Below are positions 1-8,174 of a stretch of DNA of 21,843 nt, in pieces. The position numbers and the translations under genes are program-made. Position 1 is the stretch's first letter. Each line of letters starts with the position of its first letter. The stretch is from the NCBI GenBank assembly GCA_002377645.1, contig DFQF01000035.1, positions 1 through 21,843 on the forward strand, read 5' to 3'. The notes below the pieces were generated by a model. It made no database searches and was not told the DNA's origin. It saw nothing but the letters and a program-made list of their open reading frames with translations. This stretch comes from Nitrospinaceae bacterium UBA3496. Its GTDB lineage: Bacteria > UBA8248.

Positions 1-522
1 TCTACCCCTTTTCACAGGAACTTCAGGAATTTCATATCTAGGTTTTTTATTGCCTGTAACTAACTTATAGGCATAATTAACAACAAAATTTCCATTTTCA
101 TCTTCATTTAATTTTTCCAAAACAAGCTCAACCGGAGTTCCAGGTATCAATAAATACCGAAAACCTTCCCAATCAATTAAATGTGAATTAATTCTTATTC
201 CTTCTTCAAGCATAATAACAGCAGAAACTCTCTCTTCAGTTGAATCCATTGAAACACGAGTTACATTTGCAGAAAGAAGTTTCCCTTTTTCGCCAAACAT
301 TACTTCAGTAGTACTTCGCGGACAAGATGGATAATAACACGTAGCTTTTGAACCAGTCTTCGGAAAAAAATGTTCTTCACATTCTTTACAGAATGACCCT
401 ATAAGTTTAGGTTTTTTCCTTGAAGACGTAGGGATAACGAAGACATCTCGCATTAATGGAACTACATTAGAGCTATCTCCTGGAAAAAATCTTTTACTCT
501 CTTTTTTTTCAATATCTTCCAT
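1..522 (-). CDS. DUF35/OB-fold zinc-ribbon protein, partial (C-terminus beyond window)
   Basis: An open frame runs from an ATG at 522 to the left edge without a stop (174 codons seen), so the C-terminus is missing. The start has a good ribosome site, AGGA seven bases upstream. After a polar N-terminus, Cys45, Cys48, Cys62 and Cys67 form a CxxC...Cx4C zinc ribbon, followed by a beta-rich stretch (about residues 78-155) that looks like an OB fold. This is the layout of the DUF35 family (rubredoxin-like zinc ribbon plus OB fold). Members usually sit next to thiolase-like enzymes and act as acyl-CoA-binding partners in lipid, steroid or polyketide metabolism. The family call rests on the cysteine pattern and general composition, so it is fairly likely but not certain. 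A thiolase gene just left of the window would support it. Confidence 0.7.
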   Translation of the reverse strand, partial: MEDIEKKESKRFFPGDSSNVVPLMRDVFVIPTSSRKKPKLIGSFCKECEEHFFPKTGSKATCYYPSCPRSTTEVMFGEKGKLLSANVTRVSMDSTEERVSAVIMLEEGIRINSHLIDWEGFRYLLIPGTPVELVLEKLNEDENGNFVVNYAYKLVTGNKKPRYEIPEVPVKRGR

Positions 523-595
523 AGAACGTTCCTATAATTTAGTAAAAAGAAACGTTATTCGCATAAAAAAGCAAACGAATTTCATCAAGAGGCGG

Positions 596-624
596 AAACT
601 ATCAAGGCTTATAAAAAGTGTCAA
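596..624 (-). promoter_or_regulatory. Putative promoter for the DUF35 gene
   Basis: On the minus strand a perfect TTGACA (619-624) is followed after 17 bases by TAGTTT (596-601), a weak -10 match. It lies about 75 bases before the ATG at 522, between the small membrane-protein gene and the DUF35 gene. The -35 box and spacing are good; the -10 box makes this uncertain. Confidence 0.35.
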
Positions 625-662
625 GGCATTAAATTTAAAGTTTTATTTTTTAATAAAAAAAA

Positions 663-902
663 CTATTCAAAATGATTTGGTTGATTTTCTTTACACATTG
701 CGGAGGATTCATCATTTTCATGAATATTTTTGCTGTTTTTATTTTGAGAAATTTCCTCAAGCAAAAGTATTATTCTATCTAGTTTATTACGTAATCCATA
801 TACAGCAAATGGTAGGAAGAGCCACATAAACGACAAAAGAATAACAAAAGATAAAAATAAAATTGCTAAAGGACTAGTTAAAAAATCAGAAAATTCTTCC
901 AT
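663..902 (-). CDS. Small single-pass membrane protein, unknown function
   Basis: This predicted 79-residue protein is not one I recognise. It has a strongly hydrophobic segment at about residues 11-37. A short amphipathic, leucine- and isoleucine-rich stretch follows (about 37-52, with LDRIILLLEEIS), which could form a helix or short coiled coil. The tail is hydrophilic and rich in Asn, Glu and Lys. It is likely one membrane helix with the tail in the cytoplasm. The gene lies between the DUF35 gene (same strand, 140 bases downstream) and the divergent selA. The ribosome site is poor: an AAGGA lies about 14 bases before the ATG. The clear membrane segment followed by an amphipathic helix favours a real gene over a chance frame. 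Confidence 0.5.
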   Translation of the reverse strand: MEEFSDFLTSPLAILFLSFVILLSFMWLFLPFAVYGLRNKLDRIILLLEEISQNKNSKNIHENDESSAMCKENQPNHFE

Positions 903-975
903 ATAAATAGATAAATTCCTTTTTAGGTTTAATAGAAATCAAAAAATTTTAAAATTGTTTAGAATTTATGTACAC

Positions 976-1005
976 TTGACCTTAATAAAGAAGGGACCTT
1001 ATAGT
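976..1005 (+). promoter_or_regulatory. Promoter of the selA-selB operon
   Basis: TTGACC (976-981) and TATAGT (1000-1005) are separated by 18 bases, each matching the sigma70 consensus at five of six positions. They lie about 40 bases before the selA ATG, which gives a leader of about 35 bases. This is the best promoter match in the window. No other good promoter is visible up to the end of the fourth gene at 6403, so it probably drives all four. Confidence 0.65.
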
Positions 1006-1046
1006 CAAATAAACTTACGTATTGTAATTTTTGAAAAGAGTGGGAA

Positions 1047-2471
1047 ATGAAGTCAGCTACAAACAAAGTTCAAAATACCCTCCAGAAATTGCCTTCGGTA
1101 ACTGAAGTTCTTAAAGAGCTTGATCAGTTACAAGGAGGTATTTTTTCCGAAAAACAGATTACAGATTGTATTAGAAAATCTATAGAAAAACATAGAAAGT
1201 CGATCTTGAAAAATCCTGCAAAAGATGGAATGGCGATGACTTCAAAAAAAATTCTTCAAAAGATAAAAAAAAATGTAACAGAAGAACTTCTATCTGAAGA
1301 AGAACAAAATTTAAGATCTGTAATTAACGCTACAGGTATCGTAATACATACAAATTTAGGCCGAGCCCCACTTAGCGATTCTGCTTGTAATTCATTACTT
1401 GAAGTAGCTAAAGGATATTCAAACCTTGAATTCGATCTACATTCTGGAAAAAGAGGAAAACGTGAACATAGTATTGAGTCGATTTTATGCAAACTTACCG
1501 GCTCAGAAGATGCATTAGTTGTTAACAATAATGCAGCTGCAGTTATGTTTGCACTAAAAGTTATGAGTAAAGATAAAGAATCAATTGTTTCTAGAGGAGA
1601 ACTAATTGAAATTGGGGGTTCTTTTAGAATTCCCGACATTATGAAAGAAAGTGGCGCAGAACTTATAGAGGTTGGCACAACTAATAAAACATATATCAAG
1701 GATTATGAAAACGCTATAAATAACAATACTGCTCTCCTATTTAAAGCACATACAAGTAATTTCTATATTTCGGGATTTACAGATACCCCCAGCAGGGAGG
1801 AATTATCAAAACTAGGAAAAGAAAAATCACTCCCAGTTCTTGAAGACTTAGGAAGTGGATCTCTTTATAAATTTTCCATTCTATCTACTGAACCTACAGT
1901 CATGGATTCGATAAAATCAGGAGTTGACGTAGTCACTTTCTCAGGAGACAAACTACTAGGGGGCCCTCAAGCAGGTATTATAGTTGGTTCAAAATATTGG
2001 ATTCAAAAGATGAGGAAAGACCCTATGATGCGCATGCTCAGATTAGATAAATTAGTTATTACTGCTTTGGAAAAAACTCTGTTATCATTTTTGAATCCAG
2101 AAAAGTTAACTAAGGAAATTCCTGTTTACGCAATTCTTTTCCAAGAGAAAAAAACTTTACGAAATAGAGCAAAAAAACTTTTAAAGACTTTAGAAAAAAA
2201 ACAAAAAACTAAAGCTACTTTTTCTATAGAAGAATCCATTGGTCAGGTTGGAGGGGGAACTATGCCATCTACTAAACTAGAAAGCTATAGTTTAGTAATT
2301 CAAACAAAAAATAAAAGTCCTGATTTTTTTTCAAAATATCTTCGGAAAAGTAAAAACCCAGTAATAGCAAGAATTAAAGATAACAAGATTTACTTAGATA
2401 TGCTTTGTGTGAAAGATGGAGATCTGAAATTATTACAACAAACTATAGAAGAAGCACTTTCAATGACTTAG
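1047..2471 (+). CDS. selA: L-seryl-tRNA(Sec) selenium transferase SelA
   Basis: SelA is a PLP enzyme that converts seryl-tRNA(Sec) to selenocysteinyl-tRNA(Sec) using selenophosphate, in the cytoplasm. At 474 residues it matches bacterial SelA (about 460). The N-terminal helical region starts with the typical LPSVTEVL (residues 15-22). Then come INATGIVIHTNLGRAPLS (about 93-110) and the PLP-lysine motif SGDKLLGGPQAG with the Schiff-base lysine at about Lys302. All are hallmarks of bacterial SelA, as opposed to the archaeal or eukaryotic route. The ATG follows a purine-rich AAGAGTGGG that serves as ribosome site. It is the first gene of the operon behind the promoter at 976-1005. Its presence implies that selD and a tRNA-Sec gene lie elsewhere in the genome. 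Confidence 0.95.
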   Translation: MKSATNKVQNTLQKLPSVTEVLKELDQLQGGIFSEKQITDCIRKSIEKHRKSILKNPAKDGMAMTSKKILQKIKKNVTEELLSEEEQNLRSVINATGIVIHTNLGRAPLSDSACNSLLEVAKGYSNLEFDLHSGKRGKREHSIESILCKLTGSEDALVVNNNAAAVMFALKVMSKDKESIVSRGELIEIGGSFRIPDIMKESGAELIEVGTTNKTYIKDYENAINNNTALLFKAHTSNFYISGFTDTPSREELSKLGKEKSLPVLEDLGSGSLYKFSILSTEPTVMDSIKSGVDVVTFSGDKLLGGPQAGIIVGSKYWIQKMRKDPMMRMLRLDKLVITALEKTLLSFLNPEKLTKEIPVYAILFQEKKTLRNRAKKLLKTLEKKQKTKATFSIEESIGQVGGGTMPSTKLESYSLVIQTKNKSPDFFSKYLRKSKNPVIARIKDNKIYLDMLCVKDGDLKLLQQTIEEALSMT

Positions 2472-2502
2472 TTTTTTCTTGAATTAAATATAAGAGAATT
2501 TC

Positions 2503-3312
2503 ATGGCTACAGTTTTATCTCATGACGTGAAGATTGATTATGAAGTTTTAAATTCAGAAGGAAAGGGAATTCCTGTTTTTTTTATTAGCGGACTAGGAGG
2601 CGTTAGGAATTCATGGGAAAAACAATTATCTTGCTTCATGTCTCGAGGGCCTGTCATCTTACATGACCACAGGGGAACTGGAAAAAGCGACAAACCCTCT
2701 GGAGTATATAGCATAGAAAAAATGGCCGAAGACATTATCTCTATCATGAATGAACTTTCGATAGAAAAAGCACACATGGTGGGAACCTCTACAGGCGGTG
2801 CAATAATACAAATTTTATGTATTAAATATGGAAATAGAATCCAAAGTGGAGTTATAGCTAGTTCCTGGCCTAAGAGTGACCCTTACTTTATTCGTCAGTT
2901 TGAAGTTAGAAAGGAGATCCTCCTCAATATGGGATGGAAAACACATAATCGTCTTTCATCTTTCACTTTATATAGTCCAGAATTTTTCTCAAATAATTAT
3001 GCAAAAATAGAAGAAAATGAAGAAAACCAACTCAAAAATATGCCTCCTGAAGAAATAATGGCTGAGAGAATTGACTGTATTATCAAACACGACCAATTAG
3101 AAGGATTACCAAAAATAAAAAATCCTATCCTAGTTTTAGTTGGAAGGGAAGATTTTGTTACGCCGGTATACTACTCTGAAAAAATTGCATCCTTGATCCC
3201 TAAATCTGAATTAAAGATCTTTGATAAAGGTGGGCACTTTATCTATCTGACTTATCCAAATGAGTTTAATAATACAGTTCTAGATTTTATTAATCGAAAT
3301 GAAATTATCTAA
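2503..3312 (+). CDS. Alpha/beta hydrolase located between selA and selB
   Basis: This 269-residue protein has the alpha/beta-hydrolase fold. The oxyanion-hole region reads ISGLGG (about 28-33), followed by HDHRGTGKSDKP (54-65). The nucleophile elbow is GTSTGG with Ser96. The acid is Asp217 in GREDFVTP and the histidine is His245 in GGHF, so the catalytic triad is complete. Overall it resembles the 3-oxoadipate enol-lactonase/RutD-type hydrolases; the substrate cannot be read from the sequence. It starts 31 bases after selA and ends 20 bases before selB, all on the same strand, so co-transcription is very likely. A hydrolase here is not a standard part of selenocysteine machinery. It may be a passenger, or it may act on a substrate linked to the downstream PLP protein. 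Confidence 0.85.
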   Translation: MATVLSHDVKIDYEVLNSEGKGIPVFFISGLGGVRNSWEKQLSCFMSRGPVILHDHRGTGKSDKPSGVYSIEKMAEDIISIMNELSIEKAHMVGTSTGGAIIQILCIKYGNRIQSGVIASSWPKSDPYFIRQFEVRKEILLNMGWKTHNRLSSFTLYSPEFFSNNYAKIEENEENQLKNMPPEEIMAERIDCIIKHDQLEGLPKIKNPILVLVGREDFVTPVYYSEKIASLIPKSELKIFDKGGHFIYLTYPNEFNNTVLDFINRNEII

Positions 3313-3332
3313 CAACTCGAGAGATCATTACT

Positions 3333-5237
3333 TTGGATAACCAAGTCATTATTGGTACAGCAGGTCATATCGACCATGGAAAAACAACACTAGTTCGCTC
3401 ACTAACAGGTACAGAAACAGATCGTTTGAAAGAGGAAAAAGAACGCGGAATAACAATAGATCTTGGTTTTGCAAAGTTTAAATTTGATGAAATTAATGCA
3501 GGTATAGTTGATGTCCCTGGTCACGAACGATTCGTAAAAAATATGCTTGCGGGTATTGGTGGTATAGATTTAGTTATGCTGGTAATCGCCGCAGATGAAG
3601 GAGTGATGCCACAAACAAGAGAACATTTATCAATTTGTGAATTACTAGGTGTGAAAAATGGTCTTATCGTAATCACAAAATCAGATCTTGTTGAAAATGA
3701 GTGGATTTCTTTAGTAGAGGATGATTTAAAAGAATTTGTAAAGGGAACATTTTTACACGAAAAACCCATCCTTAAAGTATCCTCTGAAACTGGAGAGGGT
3801 ATCAGTCAATTGAAACAGACATTAAACAATCTAATTTCTCAAGTTAATCCTAAGGATCAGAATGGTGTTTTTCGAATTCCAATAGATAGAGTTTTTACGA
3901 TGCATGGCTTTGGAGTGGTCGTAACCGGAACGCTTTTCAGTGGAAAAATTGAAACTGGTCAGACCATTGAAATATATCCGACTGAAAAAAAAGCAAAAAT
4001 AAGAGGAATGCAGGTCCATAGTGAATCAGTAGACAAATCTACTGCAGGCTTTCGAACTGCAATCAATATACAAGGAATTGAAAAAACTAAATTAGAAAGA
4101 GGATATGTATTAGGATTTCCTGAAGAAATGCATTCGACTTACATGCTTGATGTATCTTTAAAACTCCTTGAAAATGCATCTAATCCTCTCAAAAATCGCG
4201 CGCGTATTCGATTTCATTCTGGAACTGTCGAAGTTATGGGAAGAGTAATTATCTTAGAAAAAGACTTTGTAAGTCCAGGAGATAAAACTTTTGCACAAAT
4301 TAGACTGGAAAAACCAATTACAGTTCTACCAAGAGATCGTTTTGTAATTAGGAGCTATTCACCTATGACTACTATAGGTGGTGGTGAAATTTTAGATGTA
4401 GACCCTCCAAAATTAAAAAGAATGAAAAAAGAATCTAAATCCAGATTCGAATTTTTTGAAAAAAGTTCGGATAGAGAACGATTGAAAAAAATAATTGAAG
4501 AAAATGGTATATCTGGTTCAAGTATAAAAGAACTTTCAGGAAGAGTTCCTCAAACGATTGATAAAATACGCTCATTTATTGTTGAATTAAGAGAAGCAAA
4601 CGAAATATTAATTATGGATTTAGAAACCGGTCTTTCAATTGAGAAAAATGAGTTTGAAAAATTCAAAAAAGATTTAGAAAGTGAAATTGAAAATTATCAC
4701 AAAAAAAACCCCCTAAAATCGAGTGCGCCCAAAGAAGAAATTAGAAGTAGATTGGGAAAAATTAATGAGAAGATTTTTTCTATGGGGTTAGAAGATTTAA
4801 AAAAAATTGGCTCTATTAGTGAGGATCAAACAACAGTTAAAATATCTTCACACTCTATAGTGCTAGATAAGGAACAGAAATTATTATCTAAAAAAATTGA
4901 GAACATTTTTTTAGATGCTAAATTTCAACCACCAACTTTTAAAACCCTACTCTCAGATGTAAAATTAACAGAAGAAAAACTTACGGAAATTATTCAGATA
5001 TTGGTTACAGAAAAAAAACTTGTTATTTTAAAAGGAGATCTGATTTTTCATTCAAAATCTCTGGATAATGCTCGTTCTGAGTTAGAATCTTTTATTCGGG
5101 GAAATAACGAGATTACCGCATCTGAATTTCGTGATCTACTAGGAATTTCCAGAAAATTTGCAATACCAATACTAGAACATTTTGACATTATGAAAATAAC
5201 AGTCAGGGTGGGAGATAAACGAATAATTAAAAAATAA
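3333..5237 (+). CDS. selB: Selenocysteine-specific translation elongation factor SelB
   Basis: SelB is a GTPase that carries selenocysteinyl-tRNA(Sec) to the ribosome at UGA codons followed by a SECIS hairpin. At 634 residues it has the usual bacterial length. The GTPase domain shows the P-loop GHIDHGKT (11-18), DVPGH (60-64) and TKSD (115-118); SelB often has T or N at the first position of the last motif. Beta-barrel domains II and III follow (about 175-345). The lysine-rich C-terminal half (about 370-634) fits the winged-helix repeats that bind SECIS RNA. Translation must start at TTG 3333, because the P-loop begins only ten residues later and no in-frame ATG is available. GAGAG lies about eight bases upstream. 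Its presence implies that this genome encodes selenoproteins. Confidence 0.95.
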   Translation: MDNQVIIGTAGHIDHGKTTLVRSLTGTETDRLKEEKERGITIDLGFAKFKFDEINAGIVDVPGHERFVKNMLAGIGGIDLVMLVIAADEGVMPQTREHLSICELLGVKNGLIVITKSDLVENEWISLVEDDLKEFVKGTFLHEKPILKVSSETGEGISQLKQTLNNLISQVNPKDQNGVFRIPIDRVFTMHGFGVVVTGTLFSGKIETGQTIEIYPTEKKAKIRGMQVHSESVDKSTAGFRTAINIQGIEKTKLERGYVLGFPEEMHSTYMLDVSLKLLENASNPLKNRARIRFHSGTVEVMGRVIILEKDFVSPGDKTFAQIRLEKPITVLPRDRFVIRSYSPMTTIGGGEILDVDPPKLKRMKKESKSRFEFFEKSSDRERLKKIIEENGISGSSIKELSGRVPQTIDKIRSFIVELREANEILIMDLETGLSIEKNEFEKFKKDLESEIENYHKKNPLKSSAPKEEIRSRLGKINEKIFSMGLEDLKKIGSISEDQTTVKISSHSIVLDKEQKLLSKKIENIFLDAKFQPPTFKTLLSDVKLTEEKLTEIIQILVTEKKLVILKGDLIFHSKSLDNARSELESFIRGNNEITASEFRDLLGISRKFAIPILEHFDIMKITVRVGDKRIIKK

Positions 5238-5242
5238 ACCAA

Positions 5243-6403
5243 ATGAAAAAAAAATTTCAAAAAATAAGAGAAAATATTCCTGCTTTAAAAAGTCAAATCT
5301 ATGTAAATTGGGGAGGTGCTGGTCCTTCGCCAAAATTTATAGTTGACAAGATTGCTACTTACTTGAAATGGGAATCTAAAATTGGACCATTCCATCCAAA
5401 AGTTAGAGAAGAAACATTAAAAATTAAACAAACTTTACGGAATACTGTTGCTAAAGTTTTCAAATCATCCCCAGATGAAATTGCTATTACTGACAATACA
5501 ACTTCTGGAATCAATATCGCTGCATCCGGAATTGACTGGAAAAAGTCTGATGAGGTAATAGTTGCTAATGAAGAACATCCAGGAGGTTTTCTCCCTTGGT
5601 TGGTTTGGGTCAAAAGAAAAAAAATTAAAGTCAAACTTCTGGATGTTGGAGAATCCGACAAACAATTAATCAATAATCTAAATCATTTAATAACAAAATC
5701 TACAAAAGCTATATGTATAAGTCACATCTCATGGCTCTCAGGAAAGATTTTTCCTGTTCAATTAATTTCAAAGATATGTAAAAAAAATAATATTTTGCTT
5801 ATTGTAGATGGAGCACAATCTATAGGGCAAAAAGAAATTAATATTCCGAATACGGGAGCAGATATTTATACTATTTCTGGACAAAAATGGCTTATGGGAC
5901 CTCAAGGAACAGGGGCACTATATATCAGGAAAAGAAAATCTAGAAACATCCTATTATCAAGAGCAGCATATGGAACTGCAAGAATAAAAAATCTTAATAA
6001 ACTATCATTCACTCCATTTTCAACAGCAAAAAAATTTGAAAGTGGAACTATGAATATGGGTCTTATTTCTGGTTTAACAGAAAGCTTAAATCTATTCTAC
6101 AAACTAGATCCATCAATAATAGAAAATCGAATCAAGACTCTGACAGAACAATTAATTGGAATGATACGAAACCGAGAAAGAATTCAATTTCTTTCCCCAA
6201 CTAAGGAAATTGAATCTGGAATTGTTTCTTTTTCTATCAAAGGTATTAACTCAACTAAAATTGTGAAACTTCTTCTTAAGAAGAAAATTGTTTTACGAGA
6301 AGTCGAATCATCTCCCTCATCCGTTAGAATTTCTATTCATTACGTAAATACCGAAAAAGAAATAGAAGAAATTGCCTGTGCTATAAATGAGATCTCGCAA
6401 TAA
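5243..6403 (+). CDS. Class V aminotransferase-fold PLP enzyme lacking the desulfurase cysteine
   Basis: This 386-residue protein belongs to the class V aminotransferase / cysteine desulfurase-like superfamily. It shows TDNTTSGIN (about 83-91), a HIS motif (161-163), the PLP-nitrogen aspartate Asp189 in VDGAQSIG, and Lys215 in SGQKWLMGPQGTG as the likely Schiff-base lysine. True SufS/IscS desulfurases carry a catalytic Cys in a C-terminal loop (RxGxxC). Here that region reads LREVESSPSSVRISIHY, without cysteine. It is therefore closer to the isopenicillin-N-epimerase-like / C-S lyase-like branch. It starts five bases after selB, with no clear ribosome site, so translation may be coupled to selB. 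The position suggests a link to selenium, for example release from selenocysteine, but that is inference. Alternatives are an amino-acid epimerase or a C-S lyase unrelated to selenium. Confidence 0.8.
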   Translation: MKKKFQKIRENIPALKSQIYVNWGGAGPSPKFIVDKIATYLKWESKIGPFHPKVREETLKIKQTLRNTVAKVFKSSPDEIAITDNTTSGINIAASGIDWKKSDEVIVANEEHPGGFLPWLVWVKRKKIKVKLLDVGESDKQLINNLNHLITKSTKAICISHISWLSGKIFPVQLISKICKKNNILLIVDGAQSIGQKEINIPNTGADIYTISGQKWLMGPQGTGALYIRKRKSRNILLSRAAYGTARIKNLNKLSFTPFSTAKKFESGTMNMGLISGLTESLNLFYKLDPSIIENRIKTLTEQLIGMIRNRERIQFLSPTKEIESGIVSFSIKGINSTKIVKLLLKKKIVLREVESSPSSVRISIHYVNTEKEIEEIACAINEISQ

Positions 6404-6431
6404 AAAAAGGCGGCAAGATAAACTCACCGCC
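6402..6431 (-). terminator. Intrinsic terminator of the cupredoxin-like gene
   Basis: On the minus strand GGCGG (6427-6431) pairs with CCGCC (6409-6413) across a 13-base loop and is followed by seven T (6402-6408). It lies 23 bases beyond the TGA stop of the minus-strand gene. The T run overlaps the TAA stop of the convergent plus-strand PLP gene. On the plus strand there is no T run after the stem, so it acts in one direction only. Confidence 0.65.
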
Positions 6432-6454
6432 CTAAGTTGTCTTGGTAGTTACAA

Positions 6455-7165
6455 TCAGTTCATTTTTATAGAAAGCTCGGTTTTTCCACTGGCCTTAACG
6501 GTTACCATTTGTTCTTTTTTCCCAAGCTTCTCATGCCATACTTTAACTTTATATTTCCCAGCAGGAACATCAGATATTTTGAATTTTCCACTATTTCCAG
6601 TTACAGTAATATAAGGATGTTTTGAAACCGCAACATATCCAACCATCCAATTATGGACATCACATGTTATTTTTACGATTCCTGGTTTTGAAAAAAATCT
6701 CTTACTCATCTTTAATTTTTTCTTAAATTTTGGCTGTGCAATATTTGCAGTCTTATTTCCGGTTTTTCCAGGATAGGTATGAATATTGTGAAGAATTTTA
6801 TCACTATTTTTAATAGTAAGTTTTCCTTTGACTTTCATTACAACTACTCTAGGCAGATAAATACACCCTTTCTGATCTATTACAACTTTTTTCATTTTCT
6901 TGGACCACTTCTTTTTCTTTTTTATTCCTTCGATAGAAACTACTGCATACTGAACTCCACCATTTTGAACAAGAAGACTTTGATCGTATATAGGTTTCTT
7001 TGCACATGCTTTCTTATCTTTGTTCACAGAAAGTTTCTTTGCGCTGGGAACTTTTCCATCATATTTGATTACACCAGAAACCGTACCAGCACTCACTAAG
7101 CCTACTTGTGAAACTAAGAAAATTGCCGATAATAGAAAGAAGAAACTACGAGTAAAAATGTGCAT
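6455..7165 (-). CDS. Exported cupredoxin-like protein with carboxypeptidase-regulatory-like tail
   Basis: This 236-residue protein has a clear signal peptide (charged start, hydrophobic 8-24, likely cleavage after VSA26), so it acts in the periplasm or at the cell surface. The central part resembles cupredoxins. It shows LHNIHTYP (His126, His129) and KITCDVHNWM with Cys168, His171 and Met174, which together could form a type 1 copper site. A short beta-sandwich repeat follows (about 185-225, TGNSGKFKISDVPAGKY), like the carboxypeptidase regulatory-like domain. Cys54 and Cys101 could form a disulfide. I recognise this architecture from exported plastocyanin-like / methylamine-utilisation-like proteins of unknown role. 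The mature protein is very lysine-rich, including a run of five Lys. A strong ribosome site, GAGAGGTAACGG, precedes the ATG. Electron transfer or copper binding is plausible but unproven. Confidence 0.75.
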   Translation of the reverse strand: MHIFTRSFFFLLSAIFLVSQVGLVSAGTVSGVIKYDGKVPSAKKLSVNKDKKACAKKPIYDQSLLVQNGGVQYAVVSIEGIKKKKKWSKKMKKVVIDQKGCIYLPRVVVMKVKGKLTIKNSDKILHNIHTYPGKTGNKTANIAQPKFKKKLKMSKRFFSKPGIVKITCDVHNWMVGYVAVSKHPYITVTGNSGKFKISDVPAGKYKVKVWHEKLGKKEQMVTVKASGKTELSIKMN

Positions 7166-7213
7166 TTCCGTTACCTCTCAAATTAAAATCAAAAAAAAAT
7201 AACAATTAGTATG

Positions 7214-7241
7214 ATTCTAAACAACTTAAAAAAAGATTCAA
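7214..7241 (-). promoter_or_regulatory. Putative promoter of the cupredoxin-like gene
   Basis: On the minus strand TTGAAT (7236-7241) and TAGAAT (7214-7219) are spaced by 16 bases and lie about 50 bases before the ATG at 7165. The -10 box matches consensus at five of six positions, the -35 box at four. Confidence 0.4.
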
Positions 7242-7278
7242 TAGTTAATGAAACATAATTCTTATTTCTATATCCTTT

Positions 7279-7284
7279 TATAAT
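7279..7284 (+). promoter_or_regulatory. Possible -10 box of the chdC gene
   Basis: A perfect TATAAT lies 62 bases before the preferred ATG at 7347. No good -35 box is found at the right distance. It is listed as a weak candidate because the surrounding sequence is very AT-rich. Confidence 0.25.
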
Positions 7285-7346
7285 TTGTTATTCATAAGTA
7301 GAATACATTTAGGAAAAATAACATTTTGAATTATAGGGTTAAAAAA

Positions 7347-8165
7347 ATGTCAGTAGAAAAAACAAGAATTAAAGTGCCAGAAACCTTGGAAGGTTGGGCA
7401 ATTTTGCATCAAATTTACAAGGTCAAATGGGATGAATGGAAATTAAATTCCGATGTTAAAATGGTAGATTTGCTTTGCAAAACGATAGAAGGAGTTAACC
7501 AATCAGAAAATAGTCAATCTGCTGTCTTTTCAATTTTAGGACATAAAGGGGATTTACTGTTCATCCACTTTCGAAAAACACTTGATGAGTTAAATGAAAT
7601 AGAAAGAACTTTTAAAAAATTAGAAATTTTTAAATATATGGAAGAAACCACCTCTTATGTTTCTTTCCTGGAACTTGGTCTTTATGAGATGACTTTAAAA
7701 TTGCATAAAAAATTTGTCGACGAGGGTATCGAATATGGAACTGAAGAATGGAAAGAAAAATGGAAATTAGCTCTTGAATCAGAAAAAGAGAGAATGCTTA
7801 GTCGATTATATATGGACATCCCTGATGAAAAGTATCTTTGTTTCTATCCTATGAATAAACTAAGAGGAGAAGAGAAAAACTGGTATGCATTAGATATTCA
7901 AGAAAGACAAGCATTAATGAGAGAACACGGATTTGTTGGAAGAAAATATGCCGGAAAAGTCAAACAAATTATTACCGGTAGTATTGGTTTTGACGACTGG
8001 GAATGGGGAGTATATCTTTTCTCGCAAGATCCACTTGTTTTCAAAAAATTAATCTACGAAATGAGATTTGATGAAGCAAGTATCTGGTACGCAGAATTTG
8101 GTCCTTTTTATATAGGACTCAGAAAAAAATTAAATGAAATTCCAGATTTTTTTAATCCTTATTAA
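7347..8165 (+). CDS. chdC: Coproheme decarboxylase ChdC (HemQ), chlorite dismutase family
   Basis: The enzyme removes two carboxyl groups from coproheme III to give heme b, the last step of the coproporphyrin-dependent heme pathway. The C-terminal half has the HemQ signature: FYPMNKLRGEEKNWY, then MREHGFVGRKYAGKVKQII, then GSIGFDDWEWG and YEMRFDEASIWYAEFGPF. Numbered from ATG 7347 (272 residues), the key residues are Tyr167 (radical/coproheme-binding), Lys171, proximal heme ligand His194 and Gln207. The spacings Tyr-27-His and His-13-Gln equal those I recall for Listeria HemQ. I prefer ATG 7347 to the upstream in-frame TTG at 7326, because AGGG at 7335-7338 is well placed for the ATG. The SDR-like gene follows nine bases later. 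The protein is typical of Firmicutes and Actinobacteria but also occurs in some diderm phyla. Confidence 0.9.
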   Translation: MSVEKTRIKVPETLEGWAILHQIYKVKWDEWKLNSDVKMVDLLCKTIEGVNQSENSQSAVFSILGHKGDLLFIHFRKTLDELNEIERTFKKLEIFKYMEETTSYVSFLELGLYEMTLKLHKKFVDEGIEYGTEEWKEKWKLALESEKERMLSRLYMDIPDEKYLCFYPMNKLRGEEKNWYALDIQERQALMREHGFVGRKYAGKVKQIITGSIGFDDWEWGVYLFSQDPLVFKKLIYEMRFDEASIWYAEFGPFYIGLRKKLNEIPDFFNPY

Positions 8166-8174
8166 AAAAAATTT

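Noticed and set aside
903..1046. tRNA-Sec (selC) near selA
   Set aside because: No T-loop motif GGTTCGA or its complement, and no long-arm cloverleaf, is visible here or in the other intergenic gaps. The only tRNA signature found is tRNA-Phe.
1256..1699. Open frame of 147 codons on the minus strand inside selA, and similar frames opposite selB, nuoD, nuoC and others
   Set aside because: They are antisense to well-recognised genes, show no family pattern and are low-complexity; they are shadow frames.
6402..6457. TGA stop of the cupredoxin-like gene as a selenocysteine codon with the hairpin as SECIS
   Set aside because: Readthrough would add only two residues before a TAA. The hairpin is followed by a seven-T run and is well explained as a terminator, and I know no selenocysteine ending in this family.
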